Shown: positions 1-10,368 of the stretch, piece by piece
Numbering within the stretch: the stretch's first letter is position 1
Layout: every line of letters starts with the position of its first letter
Source of the DNA: Klenkia sesuvii
GTDB taxonomy: Bacteria; Actinomycetota; Actinomycetes; Mycobacteriales; Geodermatophilaceae
Direction: 5' to 3'
DNA: 64,000 nt
Assembly (NCBI RefSeq): GCF_037083825.1
Contig: NZ_JBAPLU010000019.1
Span: 27,525-91,524 of the forward strand
Notes under the pieces: model-generated
Database searches by the model: none
The model's input: only the letters and a program-made list of their open reading frames with translations
What the model was told of the DNA's origin: nothing
Position numbers and translations under genes: made by a program

Positions 1-1476
1 GCCCTGCTGCACCGTGCCCACCGGGAGCGCGGTCGGCGTGGTGGGGCCGCTGGCGGTGGTCGTCGGGGCCGTCGTCGACGCGGTGGCCTCGGTGGACCCG
101 CCGTCGTCGGACCCACCCGGCCCACCGCTGACCAGCACGGCACCCAGCCCCACGAGCAGCACGGCCAGGACGGCCGCGACCGCGAGCACGGCACGCCGTC
201 GACCGCGGGGGGACGGCGGGTCCCCGTCCCGCACCCCTGCCGGAGCGGGGGCCGGGGCGGGCGTGCGCGGCGGCTCGCCGTCCGCGACCCCGCGGGCGCC
301 GAAGATGCCGCCGATGCCGCCGGTCTCGTCGGCGGCCGGCGGCTCGGCGTCGGGCCAGGCCGCCGCGCCGTGCGCCTCGGCGGAGGACGGCTGGCCGGGC
401 GCGACGGGCCGGATCTGCTGGGTGGCCTGCCAACCGGGGCCCGGCTCCGCCGGTGCCGGCCCAGCTGGTGCCGACTCCGCTGGTGCTGGCTCGGCTGGTG
501 CCGACTGCCCGGGGGCACGGTCGGCGCCGGACGACCCCGTCGTCCCCGGGCCCGGCAGCGCGACGGTGTCCCCGCCGCTGGTGCGCAACGCCTCGGGCAG
601 CTCGGGGTGGGCGTCCTGGCGGGCGGCGGCCGCGGCGGCCAGCGCCGCGGCCGCCGCCGGGTCGACGAGGGGGCGCCCGGCGTCGGGACGGGCCCAGGGG
701 TCGTGCCCGGGCACGGGGGCGAGCGGCGAGGGCGCGCCCGCGGTGGGGCCGGCGGTGGGCCCGGCCGACCGGGTCGCCGGCTGGCTGGCCAGGGTCGCCG
801 GCGCGAGGAGCTCGCGGCGACGCAGCACGTAGGGCGAGTAGGGGAAGCCCTCGCCGTTGAGCTCCTCGACGGCGGGGCTGCGGCCACCCACCCCGAGGGC
901 CTCCAGCGCGGCCCGCACGTCGGCCGTCGTCCACAGGCGGGGGTTGTCGGTGCCGGTGTAGCGGCTGGCCCGCGCGATGCCCAGCAGGAGCGACCGCGAC
1001 TCCAGCAGCGACACCTGGTCACCCTCGCCGAGGTCCCCGTCGGCGGGGACCAGCCCGCTGAGCTGGCCGTGCAGCACGGTCAGCCGGGCGATGCGCCCGG
1101 GCTCGAGCCCGGCCCGGCGCAGGCGCACCGCGACCTCCATGCCTGCCCGCATGAGCCCGTCGAGCGGGGTCGACCCGCCGCCGGCCAGCTGGAGGACGTC
1201 GCCGGGACCGGCGCCCGGCCCGATGGTCCAGGACCCCTCCGGCAGGACGGTGACCACCCCGGCCTGCCGCACCACCTCGACGACCCGCACGACGGCGACC
1301 CCCTCGGGCACCAGCACGACGGCGTCGCTGATCCGGCGGTCCATCGGGCCGTCGGACAGCGCCAGGGAGGCGACCAGCGCACCGCGCACCGAGCCACCGG
1401 TGTCCCAGCCGGCCAGCTCGGTGAAGAAGGCCCGCTCGGCAGCGGTCTCGAGCCCCGAGGGCGTGAGGATCAGCAC
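1..1476 (-). CDS. Membrane-anchored Ala/Pro-rich protein, 3' end outside window
   Basis: The frame is open from a GTG at 1476 (GAGGAG Shine-Dalgarno 7 nt upstream) to the window edge, 492 codons with no stop, so the C-terminus is missing. Residues 1-140 form a compact alpha/beta-looking domain whose segment 'SDAVVLVPEGVAVVRVVEV' faintly recalls NERD nuclease-like folds; I would not rely on that. Residues about 230-420 are low-complexity Ala/Pro/Gly. A single transmembrane helix follows at about 424-446, right after an RGRRR stretch, and then a Ser/Thr/Gly-rich tail. The implied topology is a large cytoplasmic part and a short external tail. Function unknown. The dense plus-strand frames here are shadows of this gene. 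Confidence 0.7.
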   Translation of the reverse strand, partial: MLILTPSGLETAAERAFFTELAGWDTGGSVRGALVASLALSDGPMDRRISDAVVLVPEGVAVVRVVEVVRQAGVVTVLPEGSWTIGPGAGPGDVLQLAGGGSTPLDGLMRAGMEVAVRLRRAGLEPGRIARLTVLHGQLSGLVPADGDLGEGDQVSLLESRSLLLGIARASRYTGTDNPRLWTTADVRAALEALGVGGRSPAVEELNGEGFPYSPYVLRRRELLAPATLASQPATRSAGPTAGPTAGAPSPLAPVPGHDPWARPDAGRPLVDPAAAAALAAAAAARQDAHPELPEALRTSGGDTVALPGPGTTGSSGADRAPGQSAPAEPAPAESAPAGPAPAEPGPGWQATQQIRPVAPGQPSSAEAHGAAAWPDAEPPAADETGGIGGIFGARGVADGEPPRTPAPAPAPAGVRDGDPPSPRGRRRAVLAVAAVLAVLLVGLGAVLVSGGPGGSDDGGSTEATASTTAPTTTASGPTTPTALPVGTVQQG

Positions 1477-1535
1477 CGCGCCTCCTCGTGGGTCATCGCG
1501 TCGACGTTACGACATCGCGGCGACCCGCCGGTCGC

Positions 1536-2723
1536 TCATCGGGCTGGCGCGCCGCTCGCCCCGGGTTCCGCGGACACCGACGGCGTCGACCAGCGCACCC
1601 ACCACCGGCTGCTCGCCACCCGGTCGACGGCGGCCCACAGGAGGGCGAAGCCCAGGCAGACGAACGGTGCCGCCGCCCACTCCCACGGCGGGACGACGGC
1701 GAGGAACTCCTGCAGGAAGGCGGCCAGGAAGACCGCGGCGGCCACCGGCACACCCGCCAGCCAGCCGGGCACGCGCCAGGTGACGGCGCAGTCCACCAGC
1801 ACCGCGCCCACGACCAGCATCACCGGCAGCACCGAGGGCGGGAACCCGGTGGCCACGAGCAAGCCCCAGACGACGGCCCGGTAGGCCAGGTAGGTGCCGA
1901 CCAGGACCGTCGCCGTCCAGCGCTTGCCGACGACCCTGCGCGCCACCACGAGGGAGAGCAGACCGGCGCAGATCAGCCAGGTGGGGTGCACCCACGGCGG
2001 CACCGGGAGCATGAAGCTGGTCGGCGAGGAACCCTGGGCCGCGGCGAAGTCCAGCAGCTGCGGCTCGGCGGTGGTCTGCCCGGCCCGGTAGTCGGCCAGC
2101 GACAGCACGCCGTACTCCTGGTGCTGGTTGGGGAACAGCACGTTCTCGACGAAGAACAGCCACAGCCCGAGGTGCACGAGGGTGCGCACCCGGCCCGGTG
2201 CGGCGTACAGCCACCAGCCACGGATCGCCCCCGCCAGCATGATCGCGGTGCCGACGTACAGGATCATGTGGCTGGGGCTCCAGCTGGTGATGTCGAGCCC
2301 GTTGACGCGGTGGTTGACGATGTCGACCGGCACCGCGACGAGGAACGTCGCCGTGCCCCACTGCATCCAGCGCAGGGCGCGCCGGTCGACCCCGCGACCG
2401 CTGTAGGTGTGCACCACCACCAAGGCCACGACCAGCACCGTGCCCGCCGAGTTCAGCAGGTGCGGGGGCGCCAGGTCGTCGCGCAGCCACTTGAAGTGCC
2501 ACGACACGTCCCACGAGGACCCCAGCATCTTGAGCGCGAACGCCAGCAGCCAGCCGCCGTAGAGCCAGCGCAGCTCCGGCTCGGTGGTGGGCCGTCCGGG
2601 CGCACCGGGGGTCATGGCGTAGGCCCACAGCCACCGCAGGGCGGCGACGGGGTGGCGCAGCGCGGCGCGCACCGACGGCGGCGCCGGTCGAACGGCGGCG
2701 GCCGAACGGGTGTCCAAGGTCAT
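1536..2723 (-). CDS. Multi-pass integral membrane protein of unknown function
   Basis: 395 residues starting at ATG 2723, which has an AGGAG 8 nt upstream; an upstream in-frame extension would run through the divergent orn promoter region and is rejected. About eight or nine hydrophobic helices are separated by short charged loops. Conserved-looking features are a Trp/His-rich first loop (SSWDVSWHFKW), an NHRVNG segment and an aromatic stretch near FVENVLFPNQHQEYG. I do not recognise a transporter or enzyme family. The C-terminus (SVSAEPGASGAPAR) is low complexity. It is divergent from orn with a 148-nt gap and is the gene immediately upstream of the incomplete membrane-anchored gene, 59 nt away, so the two may be co-transcribed. 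Confidence 0.75.
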   Translation of the reverse strand: MTLDTRSAAAVRPAPPSVRAALRHPVAALRWLWAYAMTPGAPGRPTTEPELRWLYGGWLLAFALKMLGSSWDVSWHFKWLRDDLAPPHLLNSAGTVLVVALVVVHTYSGRGVDRRALRWMQWGTATFLVAVPVDIVNHRVNGLDITSWSPSHMILYVGTAIMLAGAIRGWWLYAAPGRVRTLVHLGLWLFFVENVLFPNQHQEYGVLSLADYRAGQTTAEPQLLDFAAAQGSSPTSFMLPVPPWVHPTWLICAGLLSLVVARRVVGKRWTATVLVGTYLAYRAVVWGLLVATGFPPSVLPVMLVVGAVLVDCAVTWRVPGWLAGVPVAAAVFLAAFLQEFLAVVPPWEWAAAPFVCLGFALLWAAVDRVASSRWWVRWSTPSVSAEPGASGAPAR

Positions 2724-2871
2724 GGGAGCAACTCCTGCCGTGGGCGAGACCGCAGCGTATCGGCGTCCGGCCCGCGGGTCAGCACTCCCGAGTGGCGGAT
2801 GGTGCGTTTCTGGCGTATGGGCCCCAGCGGTGCGCGCTGGTCGGCGGCGGGGGTGCGTACTGTCGCCAGCC

Positions 2872-3516
2872 GTGGCAGGCAACGGAGCGCACAACCTGGT
2901 CTGGATCGACTGCGAGATGACCGGGCTGGACCTGGCCCGCGACCAGCTGATCGAGATCGCCGTCGTGGTCACCGACTCCGAGCTGAACGTGCTCGACGAG
3001 GGCCTGGACGTCGTCATCCACGCCGACGACGACGCGCTCGCCGGCATGGACGACGTCGTGGTGGCCATGCACGCCAAGTCGGGCCTGACCGAGGCGGTGC
3101 GCGCCTCGACCACCACGCTGGCCGAGGCCGAGCAGCAGGTGCTGGCCTACGTCAAGCGGTTCGCCCCCGAGCGCCGCACCGCCCCGCTGTGCGGCAACTC
3201 CATCGGCACCGACCGGGGTTTCCTCGCCCGCGACATGCCGGCCCTCGACGACCACCTGCACTACCGCATGGTCGACGTGTCCTCGGTCAAGGAGCTCGCC
3301 CGCCGCTGGTACCCCCGGGTCTACTTCAACCAGCCCCCCAAGGGGCTGGCCCACCGCGCGCTGGCCGACATCCTCGAGTCCATCCGCGAGCTGGCCTACT
3401 ACCGCGGGGCCGTCTTCGCCCCGGCGCCGGGCCCCACCACGGAGCAGGCCCAGGCCGCCGCGGCCGCGGCCACCGACACGTACTCAGCGCTGCTGACCCC
3501 TCCGCAGCAGGGCTGA
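2872..3516 (+). CDS. orn: Oligoribonuclease
   Basis: A 214-residue 3'-5' exoribonuclease of the DEDDh family that degrades 2-5-nt RNAs, including pGpG from c-di-GMP breakdown. Visible motifs are WIDCEMTGLD (the D-x-E pair, residues 13 and 15), a central CGNSIGTDRGFL and a C-terminal HRALADI carrying the His and Asp. The GTG start at 2872 is chosen because the family N-terminus begins just before NLVWIDCEMTG. There is no Shine-Dalgarno, but TACTGT lies 8 nt upstream, as for a leaderless message. The last 30 residues form an Ala-rich tail beyond the usual core. The tRNA-His gene follows. Confidence 0.95.
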   Translation: MAGNGAHNLVWIDCEMTGLDLARDQLIEIAVVVTDSELNVLDEGLDVVIHADDDALAGMDDVVVAMHAKSGLTEAVRASTTTLAEAEQQVLAYVKRFAPERRTAPLCGNSIGTDRGFLARDMPALDDHLHYRMVDVSSVKELARRWYPRVYFNQPPKGLAHRALADILESIRELAYYRGAVFAPAPGPTTEQAQAAAAAATDTYSALLTPPQQG

Positions 3517-3525
3517 GCCCTCCGG

Positions 3526-3531
3526 TACTCT
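3526..3531 (+). promoter_or_regulatory. Possible -10 element for tRNA-His
   Basis: TACTCT fits the actinobacterial -10 pattern TANNNT and lies 52 nt upstream of the tRNA-His 5' end, just after the orn stop. No convincing -35 is visible, so this is tentative. Confidence 0.3.
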
Positions 3532-3583
3532 TCTCGACGGCCCGCCTCGCGCGGGTCGCACCGACCGCCCGCTCGCGGGCGAC

Positions 3584-3660
3584 GGTGGGTGTAGCTCAGC
3601 TGGTAGAGCGCCAGGTTGTGATCCTGGATGTCGCGGGTTCGAGTCCCGTCACTCACCCCA
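3584..3660 (+). tRNA. tRNA-His (GTG)
   Basis: A complete cloverleaf. The acceptor stem GTGGGTG pairs with CACTCAC, with the extra G(-1) at 3584 opposite discriminator C73, the identity signature of tRNA-His. The D-arm starts at TAGCTC. The anticodon loop TTGTGAT gives anticodon GTG. The T-arm contains TTCGAGT, and CCA is encoded at 3658-3660. Confidence 0.98.
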
Positions 3661-3665
3661 TGGAG

Positions 3666-3690
3666 CCCCCGGTCATCTCGTGGCCGGGGG
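3666..3690 (+). terminator. Hairpin after tRNA-His
   Basis: Seven base pairs (CCCCCGG / CCGGGGG) with an 11-nt loop start 6 nt after the encoded CCA and are followed by TTCTG. The position fits a terminator or 3' processing signal for the tRNA transcript. Confidence 0.5.
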
Positions 3691-3853
3691 TTCTGCCGTC
3701 CCGGGCAGTGCCCAGCGCACGATCACCCCGGGCCAGGTGCGGTCTCCGCTGCGGTGAGGCAGCAACCGACCCGTGCTGATCACCGGACCGGGCGTCCGCC
3801 CTGCGCCTGGGCCCCGGTCGGCCGGTGCCCGCTCGGGTCCTGCCCCAGGACGT

Positions 3854-3892
3854 CGACAGGCCCCCGATCCCTCGCGGATCGGGGGCCTGTCG
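3854..3892 (-). terminator. 17-bp perfect hairpin terminator
   Basis: A perfect 17-bp inverted repeat with loop CTCGC lies 10 nt beyond the stop of the L,D-transpeptidase gene on the minus strand and about 190 nt after tRNA-His. The rest of the 3517-3902 gap holds only the tRNA and the smaller hairpin; I see no gene in it. Confidence 0.75.
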
Positions 3893-3902
3893 GCGTACGG
3901 GG

Positions 3903-5216
3903 TCACGGCAGGGCGCTGCCGGCCACCCACTGGTCCCACGGGATGGCCCAGTCGTAGATGTCGCCGTCGACCCGGGACAGGGTCGGGCCGACCGAGTTGA
4001 CCACCTCGACGACGTCGCCGGGCTGGCTGAAGTCGTAGAACCACTGCGCCCGCTCGGTGGACAGGTTGATGCAGCCGTGCGAGACGTTCGACGACCCCTG
4101 CTGGCGGACCGACCACGGGGCCGCGTGCACGAACTCGCCGTTGTTGGAGATGCGGGTCGCGTACTGGACGTCGGTGCGGTAGCCACCGGGGGCGTCGACG
4201 GCCAGCCCGAAGGTCGAGGAGTCCATGGTGATGTCGGCGAACTTCTCGAGCACCACGTGCGGGCCATTGCGGGTCGGGTTGGCGGAGCTGCCGGCGCTCA
4301 TCGGGTAGGTCTGCACGACCTGGTCCCCGGAGGAGACGGTCAGGGTGTGCGCTGCCGCGTCGGCCACCGACACGTGCTTGGCCCCCACGGTGAAGGACAC
4401 CGTGCGGTTCTTCTCCCCCCACACGCCGTCGCCCATGTCGACGCCGTAGAGGTTCGCGTCGAGGGTCACCTCGGTGTTGGCCGGCCAGTAGGTGGAGGGG
4501 CGGAAGTGCACCTCGCTGTCGCTGATCCAGTTCCACCGCCCGTCGGTGGGGGTGCTGCTGGTGACGACGAGGTCGCGCTCGACCTCGGCCTTGTTGACCA
4601 CCGGCTCGTCGAAGAAGACCCGGATGGGCATGCCCACGCCCACGGTGGTGCCGTCGAGCGGGCCGATCGAGGGCGTGCTCAACGAGCCGGGCACGACGGT
4701 GGTGAACGACCCGCTGGCGTCGGACTCGACGCCGTCGGCGTTCTCGGCCACGGCCCGGACGGTGTAGGTGCTGCCGTACCCCAGCGGCGCCGACGGGGTC
4801 CAGGTGGTGGTCACCCCGGCCGCCGAGGTCGCCGGGGTGGTCTCGGCCGTGGCGGACTCACCCGCGGCGGACTCGCCCGCAGCAGGATCGGCCGTGGCGG
4901 GGTCGGACGTCCCGGGCTCCGGCGTGGACGGTGCCGTCGCCTCGACGACCGTGCCGGCCACCGGGGTGCCGGTCGCGTCGGTGACCGTGATGCCGGTGAC
5001 CGAACCGCCGACGACGGTGGCCTGCAGCGCGGTGGCCGGCGAGACGTCGGTGGCGCCGTCGGCCACCGACAGCGTGACCGCGGCCGGCTCGGCGGGGGGT
5101 GTGGTGGATGCGGCGGACCCGCCCCCGTCGGCGTCGGGACCGCAGCCGGCGAGCACCACCAGCACCCCGGCAGCGCCCAGCGCGAGCACGGAACGACGAT
5201 CGATCTGCAGGACCAC
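3903..5216 (-). CDS. L,D-transpeptidase lipoprotein (Ig-like domains plus YkuD)
   Basis: 437 residues. The N-terminal signal peptide ends in lipobox LAGC (lipidated Cys25), followed by a Ser/Ala/Pro/Thr linker. Ig-like beta domains follow (about 45-170 and 175-280), and then a YkuD catalytic domain ending in the active-site motif SHGCINLS (nucleophile Cys382, His380). This is the layout of mycobacterial Ldt enzymes, which make 3-3 cross-links in peptidoglycan outside the membrane. The GTG start at 5216 has a purine-rich GGGGGGAAG 7 nt upstream. The substrate-specificity class (LdtMt2-like or LdtMt5-like) cannot be decided by eye. The gene is flanked by tRNA-Lys upstream and a strong terminator downstream, so it is monocistronic. 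Confidence 0.93.
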   Translation of the reverse strand: MVLQIDRRSVLALGAAGVLVVLAGCGPDADGGGSAASTTPPAEPAAVTLSVADGATDVSPATALQATVVGGSVTGITVTDATGTPVAGTVVEATAPSTPEPGTSDPATADPAAGESAAGESATAETTPATSAAGVTTTWTPSAPLGYGSTYTVRAVAENADGVESDASGSFTTVVPGSLSTPSIGPLDGTTVGVGMPIRVFFDEPVVNKAEVERDLVVTSSTPTDGRWNWISDSEVHFRPSTYWPANTEVTLDANLYGVDMGDGVWGEKNRTVSFTVGAKHVSVADAAAHTLTVSSGDQVVQTYPMSAGSSANPTRNGPHVVLEKFADITMDSSTFGLAVDAPGGYRTDVQYATRISNNGEFVHAAPWSVRQQGSSNVSHGCINLSTERAQWFYDFSQPGDVVEVVNSVGPTLSRVDGDIYDWAIPWDQWVAGSALP

Positions 5217-5386
5217 CTAGGACTTCCCCCCTACCGGGCCGGGGCGCGGGTGTGCCACCAGCCGTCGTCGTCCAGTGTGCGCCTCGGTGCTGACAACTCG
5301 CTGTCATGCAGGCCACGCCACCCCGGCTCGCCCCGGCCGACGGGGGCCGTGTAGTGTTCTGCCGGTCGCCGCGACGTGGTGGCACC

Positions 5387-5459
<73 letters not shown>

Positions 5460-5525
5460 CAGTCCCGATCGGCCCCGTCCTCACCGGCGGGGCCGTTCTG
5501 CTGTCCGGACCCGGGGAGGGGCGCC

Positions 5526-5882
5526 ATGAGCACCGCCGAGGAAGGGCGCCGCCGCGCCGAGGAGCACCTGGCCCTGGTCGCCGCGGGACGGCAGGACGAC
5601 GCCGACGCCGTGCTCGCCTCGGCCACCGACCTGGCCGGCATCACCTACCTGGGTGCTGCCTTCACCGTGCTGTCGCGCAGCGGAGCACGGGAGCTCTCGC
5701 CGGCCCAGCGCGCCCAGGCCACCGGCCGGCACATGCGGTTGGCCACCCAGCGCGACGCCGCCGGCCGCGATCCCGAGGCGCTGCGGCCCTGGCTGCACGC
5801 CCTGGCCCGGGAGGCCGCGCTCGTCCAGCACATGCAGGCTCTCGCGGCCGCCCGCGCCGCCGCCCCGGTCAGCGACGACTGA
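5526..5882 (+). CDS. Small Ala/Arg-rich helical protein, hypothetical
   Basis: 118 residues, predicted almost entirely alpha-helical and rich in Ala, Arg and Glu, without signal peptide, membrane helix, Cys pairs or a motif I recognise. The ATG has GGAGGGG 3-9 nt upstream, which supports it as a real gene rather than a GC-rich shadow. It follows tRNA-Lys by 66 nt and overlaps the 3' end of the convergent MFS gene by 14 nt. Function unknown. Confidence 0.6.
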   Translation: MSTAEEGRRRAEEHLALVAAGRQDDADAVLASATDLAGITYLGAAFTVLSRSGARELSPAQRAQATGRHMRLATQRDAAGRDPEALRPWLHALAREAALVQHMQALAAARAAAPVSDD

Positions 5883-7023
5883 CCCGCACCGCCAGCGGCA
5901 GCGCCAGCACCACGAGACCGGCCAGCACCGCGTAGGCCAGCTCCAGCCCGACCGCGGCCGCCACCACCCCCACCGCGAGGGCCCCCAGCCCGGTGCCGGC
6001 GTCGAAGGCGGCGTTCCACACCGCGCTGGCCGTCGTCGTCCCCCGGTCACCCGCGCGGGCCATGGCCACCACGAGCGTGGTGTTCTGCGAGCCGCCGTAG
6101 GCCATCCCGAACACCGCCGCCCCCGCGAGCACCAGGGCGTCGACGTCGAGCCCCGCCGCCAGCAGCACCAACCCGACCACGCCGAGCGCCAGTGCGCCGG
6201 GCAGCAGGAGGTGCGTGCCGTACCGGTCGGTCAGCACACCACCGGCCCACCGGCACAGCGCGCCGGTGAGCCCGAACACCAGCAGCCCCACCGTGGCGAC
6301 GGCGCCGTCGGGGCGGGCGATCGGCAGGAAGGTGACCACCCCGGCCCCGGCGAGGGTGACCACCAGCAGCACCGCCGACGGGGGTGCTGCTGCGCGCACC
6401 GCCGGGCCGACCGGGTCACCGGAGGGCGCGGTGACGGTGCTGGGCACAGCCCGCACCAACCGCGGCACCGCGAGCAGGCCGAGCACCGGCAGCACGGCGA
6501 CCGCCACCACGACGGGGAACCGGTCGGACAGCACCAGTGCCACGCCGCCGGGTGTGGCGGCCAGGGTGGGCAGGCCGAGGGCCAGGCCGTACAGGCCGAG
6601 GGACTCCCCGCGCCGGGACGGCGGCACCACCCGGGCGGCGATCGTCGCGCCCAGCACGGTCAGCACGCCGAACCCGGTGCCGCGCACGGCCGACACCGCG
6701 CACAGCCAACCCACCCCGTCCTCGACCAGGTACAGGGGCGCCGGGGCGCCGATCGTCAGCAGGCCACCGGCCAGCACCGCCCCGAGGCCGAACCGGCCGA
6801 CCAGCCGCGGGACGGCCAGCTGGGTCAGCACGGTGGCGGCGAGGAACACCGTGGTGACCAGCCCGGCGGCCGCGACGCCGGCGCCCCCGCGGACGGCGTA
6901 GGAGGGCAGCGCGGCCAGGGTCACCGCGTAGCTGGTGAACCCCAGCAGCGACGCGGCCAGCAACGCCCGGACGGCGGAGGACCGCCACACCGGGCCCGTC
7001 TCCTGCTCCGCCGCCTCGTCCAT
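5869..7023 (-). CDS. Major facilitator superfamily transporter
   Basis: 384 residues with twelve hydrophobic segments. The pattern is typical of MFS drug/metabolite exporters, including RLVGRFG after helix 2 and the partner loop GVLTDRYG between the two six-helix halves. The protein is somewhat short for the family because its loops are short. Start ATG 7023 lies in a 41-nt divergent spacer shared with gntK. The substrate cannot be inferred; the gluconokinase neighbour is on the opposite strand, so a link to gluconate is only a guess. Confidence 0.85.
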   Translation of the reverse strand: MDEAAEQETGPVWRSSAVRALLAASLLGFTSYAVTLAALPSYAVRGGAGVAAAGLVTTVFLAATVLTQLAVPRLVGRFGLGAVLAGGLLTIGAPAPLYLVEDGVGWLCAVSAVRGTGFGVLTVLGATIAARVVPPSRRGESLGLYGLALGLPTLAATPGGVALVLSDRFPVVVAVAVLPVLGLLAVPRLVRAVPSTVTAPSGDPVGPAVRAAAPPSAVLLVVTLAGAGVVTFLPIARPDGAVATVGLLVFGLTGALCRWAGGVLTDRYGTHLLLPGALALGVVGLVLLAAGLDVDALVLAGAAVFGMAYGGSQNTTLVVAMARAGDRGTTTASAVWNAAFDAGTGLGALAVGVVAAAVGLELAYAVLAGLVVLALPLAVRVSRR

Positions 7024-7052
7024 CTGCAGCCGCGATCATCCCCCGACACCGA

Positions 7053-7058
7053 TACGGT
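7053..7058 (+). promoter_or_regulatory. -10 box of a probable leaderless gntK transcript
   Basis: TACGGT (TANNNT) is followed by exactly 6 nt and then the gntK ATG, with no Shine-Dalgarno between them. Transcription would begin at or next to the start codon. Confidence 0.5.
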
Positions 7059-7064
7059 CGGGCC

Positions 7065-7601
7065 ATGGCCGACACCGCTCCCCCGCCGACCACCGTCACC
7101 GTCGTCGTCATGGGGGTGTCGGGGACCGGGAAGTCGACCGTGGGGGTGGGCCTCGCCGAGGCCCTGGGCTGCGACTTCGTGGAGGGCGACGACCTGCACC
7201 CGCCGGCCAACGTGGAGAAGATGAGCTCGGGCACCCCGTTGGAGGACCAGGACCGGTGGCCGTGGCTGCGCGCGGTGGCCGACCGCATCGGTGCGCACGA
7301 GGCAGCCGGCACCGACCTGGTGATCACCTGCTCGGCGCTCAAGCGGTCCTACCGCGACCTGCTCGGTGACGGGCACCCGTCGGTGTGGTTCGCCCACATC
7401 GACACCCCGCGCGACGTCCTGGTCGAGCGGCTGCGGCAGCGGAAGGGCCACTACATGCCCGGGTCGCTGCTGGACAGCCAGCTGGCCACGCTCGAGCCGC
7501 TGGCCGCCGACGAGCCCGGCCACGCCTACTCCGGCCAGGGCTCCGCCCAGCAGACGGTCGACGCCCTCCTCGCCGAGCTGGAGACCGAGCGCCGGAGCTG
7601 A
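7065..7601 (+). CDS. gntK: Gluconokinase
   Basis: 178 residues, the usual length of the GntK/IdnK family, which phosphorylates gluconate to 6-phosphogluconate in the cytosol with ATP. The P-loop GVSGTGKST is at residues 17-25. The family signatures EGDDLHPPANVEKM, DRWPWL and TCSALKRSYRD are all present, as is the lid KGHYMPGSLLDSQLATLEPL. The product would feed 6-phosphogluconate dehydrogenase, also encoded in this window at 49981-51417 but not adjacent. Confidence 0.95.
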   Translation: MADTAPPPTTVTVVVMGVSGTGKSTVGVGLAEALGCDFVEGDDLHPPANVEKMSSGTPLEDQDRWPWLRAVADRIGAHEAAGTDLVITCSALKRSYRDLLGDGHPSVWFAHIDTPRDVLVERLRQRKGHYMPGSLLDSQLATLEPLAADEPGHAYSGQGSAQQTVDALLAELETERRS

Positions 7602-7621
7602 CCACAGCCCGTCCCGACGAC

Positions 7622-7648
7622 GGGAGGGGCCGAGGAACGAGGTCTCCT
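7622..7648. repeat. Intergenic hairpin with CCGAGGAACGAGG loop
   Basis: Between the convergent gntK and pruA genes, GGGAGG (7622-7627) can pair with CCTCCC (7646-7651 region) around a loop carrying CCGAGGAACGAGG (7630-7642). A second small hairpin CCTCC-CCGA-GGAGG follows at once. The same 13-nt loop occurs in the hairpin inside the paa operon (21737-21749), suggesting a dispersed extragenic repeat as well as a terminator. Confidence 0.45.
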
Positions 7649-7717
7649 CCCCGAGGAGGGAGCGGACCGGCTCAGCGCAGCCGGGGACGGCCGTTGGCCG
7701 CGGTGTGACCCGGAGGG

Positions 7718-9343
<1,626 letters not shown>

Positions 9344-9350
9344 GGGGTGA

Positions 9351-10274
<924 letters not shown>

Positions 10275-10332
10275 GGGACCTCCAGCAGCAGTGGGTGACT
10301 GGAACCTAGGAGGGGTGCGGCGGCCATCGCCA

Positions 10333-10362
10333 CGGACAGCTGTCGGGATCCGTTCGTACGAT
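10333..10362 (+). promoter_or_regulatory. Promoter of the PucR-type regulator gene
   Basis: CGGACA (10333-10338), an 18-nt spacer and TACGAT (10357-10362), followed by 6 nt and the GTG start at 10369. The arrangement is that of a leaderless actinobacterial promoter. It lies in the 94-nt divergent region shared with putB. Confidence 0.5.
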
Positions 10363-10368
10363 CGTCTG

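Noticed and set aside
1488..3779. 763-codon plus-strand open frame across the membrane gene, orn and tRNA-His
   Set aside because: It is antisense to a membrane protein with clear helices, out of frame with orn and crosses a tRNA; composition is Arg/Gly/His-rich as expected of a GC-rich shadow.
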